A stretch of 64,000 nucleotides of DNA from Amanita rubescens (lineage: Eukaryota; Basidiomycota; Agaricomycetes; Agaricales; Amanitaceae). The DNA lies in NCBI GenBank assembly GCA_015039365.1, contig WION01000004.1, positions 1,426,001-1,490,000 on the forward strand, read 5' to 3'. Both the position numbers and the translations under genes were made by a program. A model generated the notes under the pieces. That model was not told the DNA's origin, ran no database searches, and was given only the letters and a program-made list of their open reading frames with translations. Below, in pieces: positions 60,202-64,000 of the stretch (position 1 is the first letter of the stretch; each line of letters starts with the position of its first letter).

Positions 60202-60400
60202 TTTAGTGTAGGGAGAGCGAGTGGCTGCACTTCAATTGATGCATTAGCTACTAGTGAAAGCTTGGCGAGTTAATGGTTAAGTTAATGTACATGATTTACA
60301 GCTGATTTGCCATTCACCTGTGAAAAACTCGCATCTAACATTGTTAGGCACCGGAGCACAGGTGTTAATTTGTATTGTTCTCCTCTTAGTGGTACCAACA

Positions 60401-60745
60401 TCAATGAAAATTGTGCTTCGACGAGATCACCGACGTAAAATTAAATTTGAATGCGAGTTTGTGGGTGGCTAGGGCGTTGACTGCGGCGAGACCCATTCCG
60501 GAAAGGTCTGTGAACCGGCCGATACAGATAGCTGGGTCGATTTCGCGTAAGTCGCGAGTGATGGCGTCGAACTGAAGAGAACGATGGGGGTCAAGATGCA
60601 GGACGAGTCGGATGTGGGACGTGGCATTGGTGGGAGTGGCGCCGGCGTCCGAGCTGGTGGTAGGGAAGGCTGGGGCGAGAGAGCTGCCGGGTGCGGATGG
60701 AATGAGAGGTGCAGTGTTGGGAAGAGCGCTTGTGATGATGGGAAT
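60401..60745 (-). pseudogene. FHA-domain fragment (Dma1-like), promoterless gene piece
   Basis: Continuous frame IPIITSALPNTAPLIPSAPG...ATSHIRLVLHLDPHRSLQFDAITRD then LREIDPAICIGRFTDLSGMG and LAAVNALATHKLAFKFNFT, ending at TGA 60403-60401. RIGRFTDR-type and LAFKSKVVSR-type blocks mark the start of the FHA domain of fungal Dma1/CHFR-like E3 ligases. Only this piece is present: no ATG, no complete FHA and no RING. It lies 200 bp from the Helitron fragment, so capture of a host exon by a Helitron is a reasonable inference. Confidence 0.55.
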
Positions 60746-61087
60746 TGGGTGAGAAGTTGGGGACTAGGTGCGCTAGCACAACGCCGTGGCTTGTGTTGTG
60801 TTAGTGGCGTTATGAAATGGATTGCGGAGATGTGTCCAGAGTACGGTGACGTGATCAACTAGCATTGGAATATATTTAATGAGGAAGCATAGAATTGATT
60901 GAGTTGAAGGCAGGATCATTCCACACAACATCAATATATCCAAATGCTTAGATGGGTGTTATAGCAGTGTGGATAATTTTTATAATTTTCAATAGAGAAT
61001 ACATGTTATGGATGGTGTTTAACGGAGTTCTCAAGGGTGTGCAAAGTCAGCCTGATAATTCACAAGAATAAAGAGGAAGCGCACTTG

Positions 61088-62751
61088 CTACGTCACTTCT
61101 ACCTCGGCCGAATGTAAGCTGAGGTCCAATAGTTCATCAGAACGTGGTACGGGACAAGCTAAAATCTTGCCGGGTGGCTTGACAAAGATGAAGCGCCAGT
61201 TGGATTTTGGTGGAAGCCCTATCAGCGAAACGAGAAAAGGCCAGAGTTCGTCACTGATACCATGAGTATCAGAAACAGTCATCTGGAGGAGGTAGAGAGT
61301 ATTCTCGTGCAAAATGAAGGAGTCAATCCCTGCTTGGTTGGTTTTGATTGGTATGTAGTAGACGTCGGCCTCGATATGGAGCCCTCCGGCGATCTCATCC
61401 GAGTCGAAGTCGACAACACGAGAAGGATACATGTCGAGAGAAGCCCCTCTAGCCAAAGCACTGGCACGCAAAACCTCCAGAGCCTGAGATCCGCACTCGG
61501 TATGACTCGAAAACCACTGGGGCATTCTCTTTTCCCTGACTATGGGCTGCCCACCAATGCGTACCATCGGGACGAAGTCGAACTTAATCCTCGTTGACAA
61601 GATGACATGGCAATATGCTTCAAAAACATCGCCTGACAATTTTCTTGTGGAAGGTAGGGCACTGTAACGCTTGAAGAGGCTGATCAGCTCGTGAGGCTTG
61701 AGTGCCCGCATCCGGCGGGCAAATTGTGACGCAATGAAGGGTTGAACGTCTCAGCAAAAACATTTTGTGTGAAACGGTGTCCAATTCCAAGCGATTGCGG
61801 AATGTCAGACTCCCAAGGTAAGCCAACGAAAGCCCATCCAATGCCACGTCCAGATTCGCACGATACTCGATCAACGATCCCCCCTCTTCAAAACATAGAC
61901 GCGGGGTAGGGCCAAGCTCGTAAAATATTGCTTCGATATTTGGTAAGGGCACGCCTGGTGCACGGAAAGGAGCACTGGGTAAAGTGCGTGAGCATTACGT
62001 ATCTATGTAGATGACTTACGCTCGATGGATTTCCGCCTTGGTCCAAGGGTTCATCACGCAGACTGTCCGGTGCATCGATTGGTGTATTTTTGCCCATCTT
62101 GATGGAGTTGGAGACGTGGTGTATAATACGAAATGCTGGGTACCATGTGTAATCAGTCCCATGGGTGGGCCCGTTGGAGGAGCATCTGCTGAGTCGAGAA
62201 GTGTCCATATAACAGTCTTGTAATAACTTGGCTCGAAATTCGTAGGTTGTTTAAAAACCCCTTCTTCGACGAACAACCAACAAGTCCCATTCGAATATAA
62301 GATGACCGGCTTTTTCTGCGCACAGCACACTCGCAACGCGTACCAGCGCCAGAGAGTTTTGCCTAGACACGGTATCTGATATGTCAGTAGTACAAGGGCA
62401 ATAAAATCAGAAAAACTCGCCGATTCCTGGCTGACCTGCGATAACAAGACATGGAGACAGTGGTTTGGACAAACTTTCGGCGTAGAACTTCTCGGCAAAT
62501 TCGAACATTCTGATGTAATCGGCACGAACCCATATCTTGTCCTCCACGCCTCGAATCCCAATATCCAGAATATAGCAGCGTGGACTGATATCAGCTGTAG
62601 AATCGTCGACCTCCATATTATCGCTTAGCCCCCCCTCTTCCTCTACCCCCCAAAACTTGGCATGGAACTGTGTCAACGGTGCATTCGGAGGGGCCCTGTG
62701 TGAAATCCAATCAGTTATGTCGTTGCCAACGACAGCCGCCAACGTGGACAT
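61088..62751 (-). pseudogene. P-loop NTPase family protein with C-terminal nuclease-like region, one frameshift
   Basis: Minus strand, start ATG 62751 (MSTLAAVVGNDITDWISHR). Blocks in order: YILDIGIRGVEDKIWVRADY, Walker A CLVIAGQPGIGKT (assembled across an intron), KPVILYSNGTCWLFVEEGVF, GLITHGTQHFVLYTTSP, CVMNPWTKAEI, PNIEAIFYELGPTPRLCFEEG, DTVSHKMFLL, then LFKRYSALPSTRKLSGDVFEAYCH, TNQAGIDSFIL and NWRFIFVKPPG. The layout matches a large basidiomycete family resembling Crinkler/RHS-type NTPase-nuclease proteins. Intron 62420-62363 has a GC donor (ATCG|GCGAGT); a second, GT-AG, lies at about 62024-61981. A 1-nt frame break lies near 61754 between HKMFLL and DVQPFIASQFARRM. Otherwise intact, so a recent pseudogene or a base error. 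Confidence 0.7.
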
Positions 62752-62823
62752 TACGAAGGAGATGCAAAGAGCGGCGAGCGAACTCCAGACACCGTGACTG
62801 CCTGTCCGAGTGACGTCACTCAC

Positions 62824-63500
62824 TGCCTCGCGAATACTCCTATTTCCCTGTAGCGTGAACCTTGCTTGATGTCTATATTTTGTTCACACAAAAAACATGA
62901 CATACATCACAACTTTGTTATGACTACACCCAAACTTGCACTGTGATTGCAATTCCACGTATATACATTTGTTTTCGTCTCTGATTCTCTTGTTCATTGC
63001 ATCATGTAAAGGCATGCAGTACATTATTTGAACCAGTATACATGAAGATCCTGACTCTGTATGTTCATCTCTATTGTAACGTCGTGTCAGTTAAGTTCCC
63101 GTTGTCCACCTAGGTCTGCGAGTCCTATTGAATCCGGATCCGACGTCAGAACAAAGGAAACAAGGGTAGAGGACAGGTTTAGCCGTGTCAGTATTCGCAG
63201 GGAGATAGGATAGCCGGCAGGGGGAGGCAGGTTCCAGCAGCAGGCCGTGGTATTGAGCGGCGGCCAACGACAGGAAAGCAGCGATAAAGTCACAAATTGA
63301 GATCTTCTGAAATTGACAGAGTGTGGCGCTAGCAACAGAAAATGGCTCTAAAGGGTATCATATCCGTATTGTGCCGTTGTTGCTGGGGGCAGAGGTGATG
63401 GGCGAGCAGAGTTCAAGTCGAAGCGGCTGATGCATAGTCAGGCTGGTACCATCAGTAGCTGGGGGAAACCAATAATGTAGTAAATATTTACGGCATGGGT
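62824..63500. other. Noncoding interval
   Basis: Probable 5' flank of the P-loop gene (a TATATAC at 62960 is not positioned convincingly) and 3' flank of the next. No supported gene or repeat. Confidence 0.45.
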
Positions 63501-64000
63501 TTAACTATTAGAAGGGCCTCCTCCATCTTGTACTGACGCTCGAACTTGCTGCTTCTTCAAGCGCCTGGACCCGTTACCAGTACCACGATTGGAAGGGCCT
63601 GCGGTCTTATGCTCGCGCTCTTTGGGTATTAGCCCATGCCTTAACAGCGCCGCATTAAACTGATTCTTTCCTTCGTTCTGAAAAATCCTGTAAATGCCCA
63701 CTGCCCACTGCTCGCTTTCTTCATCCGTGAGGACGCCCTTAACTTTCTCGTACGTGATATCCAGAACGGCAAGCTGGTGACCTCTTTTAAAACGATCGAT
63801 CTATGGCCAATAATCAAAACCACCAACCTTTTTATCGGCGTCCCGGCCCCATAGCCCTTCTAATCGGAGTAATTTCTTATCCTTGTTCAGGACTACCAGT
63901 GGTTTTGTATCAGTCATTTTCCCTCTAATCGAGCCCAAGCGATTGTTATGGCATATCGGCCCCTTCCCTGGCTCAGTGTTTTCAATTTCGTAGTAGGATA
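63501..64000 (-). pseudogene. Unknown protein, runs off right edge, one in-frame TAG
   Basis: The frame is open from the window edge (YYEIENTEPGKGPICHNN...TKPLVVLNKDKKLLRLEGLWG) to TAG at 63803-63801. It then continues in the same frame IDRFKRGHQLAVLDITYEKV...EQWAVGIYRIFQNEGKNQFN to a stop at 63501. The frame is kept across the TAG (GFDYWP*IDRF), and a CAG before C-to-T change is likely. A 27-nt GT-AG intron could also remove it but is shorter than any other intron here. No family recognised. Confidence 0.45.

Noticed and set aside
60584..60862. Glycine-rich plus-strand ORF
   Set aside because: It is antisense to the FHA-domain fragment, whose frame matches a known domain.
63801..63827. A 27-nt GT-AG intron removing the TAG
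   Set aside because: Shorter than any other intron in the window, and the frame and protein pattern continue across it, so a nonsense change is simpler.

Overview
The window is eukaryotic nuclear DNA from a filamentous fungus, most likely an agaricomycete basidiomycete. Two conserved host genes (a Notchless/Rsa4 ribosome-assembly factor and mitochondrial ribosomal protein mL41) carry introns of roughly 40-60 nt. The repeat content is also of a kind common in mushroom-forming fungi: a chromodomain Ty3 element, an Ngaro-type tyrosine-recombinase retroelement, a Tad-like LINE ORF1, copia UBN2-type gag, hAT, pogo, Crypton, Helitron and RecQ remnants. No rRNA, confident tRNA or CRISPR array is visible.

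Layout. 1-2500 holds the two host genes, both on the minus strand. 3048-13260 is a nested cluster: a short CCGGTTGCAACC-rich repeat was hit by an ORF1-only LINE (3066-4928, 18-bp target duplication) and by a full-length chromovirus with identical 452-bp LTRs (5114-13222, TSD CAACC). 13444-18663 is a complete Ngaro-like element with gag, RT-RNase H, tyrosine recombinase and split direct repeats A1...B1-A2-B2. 18664-40200 is a graveyard: a 292-bp foldback, a hAT transposase pseudogene, an unknown pseudogene, a RecQ-like helicase pseudogene, TIR/MITE fragments, two solo LTRs with target duplications, a Crypton-like recombinase split by insertions, a pogo-like C-terminus and an integrase N-terminus. 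40220-42886 is a 2.67-kb palindrome. 42893-46181 holds two opposed truncated copia gag regions. 47557-55738 is an LTR split by another LTR element (47955-55701). 55740-64000 has degenerate fragments (KOW-like, unknown families, a GATC array, a Helitron DUF6570 piece beside an FHA-domain fragment) and a P-loop family gene with a frameshift.

The most unusual object is the element at 47955-55701. It has identical 183-bp LTRs, a 5-bp target duplication and a polypurine tract, but no gag or pol that I can recognise. Instead it has one 1674-codon reading frame of unknown function. Its interior, coding and noncoding, is packed with short perfect or near-perfect inverted repeats (stems 6-10 bp, loops mostly 2-8 nt). 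In diverged paralogous modules the stems are kept while loops change, and at least one stem shows a compensating pair change. Similar hairpins occur in the chromovirus LTR, in a copia leader (46190-47556) and in an AT-rich patch near 27030, so hairpin richness may be a property of several retroelements in this genome.

Other themes: (i) the chromovirus has a 13-nt primer-binding site complementary to LTR sequence 33 nt downstream of a TATA box, which is the layout of Tf1-type self-priming; (ii) stop and start codons are fused or one base apart at ORF junctions in three unrelated retroelements; (iii) three genes each need a GC-AG intron; (iv) many pseudogene stops look like C-to-T changes (CGA to TGA, CAG to TAG), and an old solo LTR is CpG-depleted. 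All assignments are from reading motifs by eye; no database search was possible.
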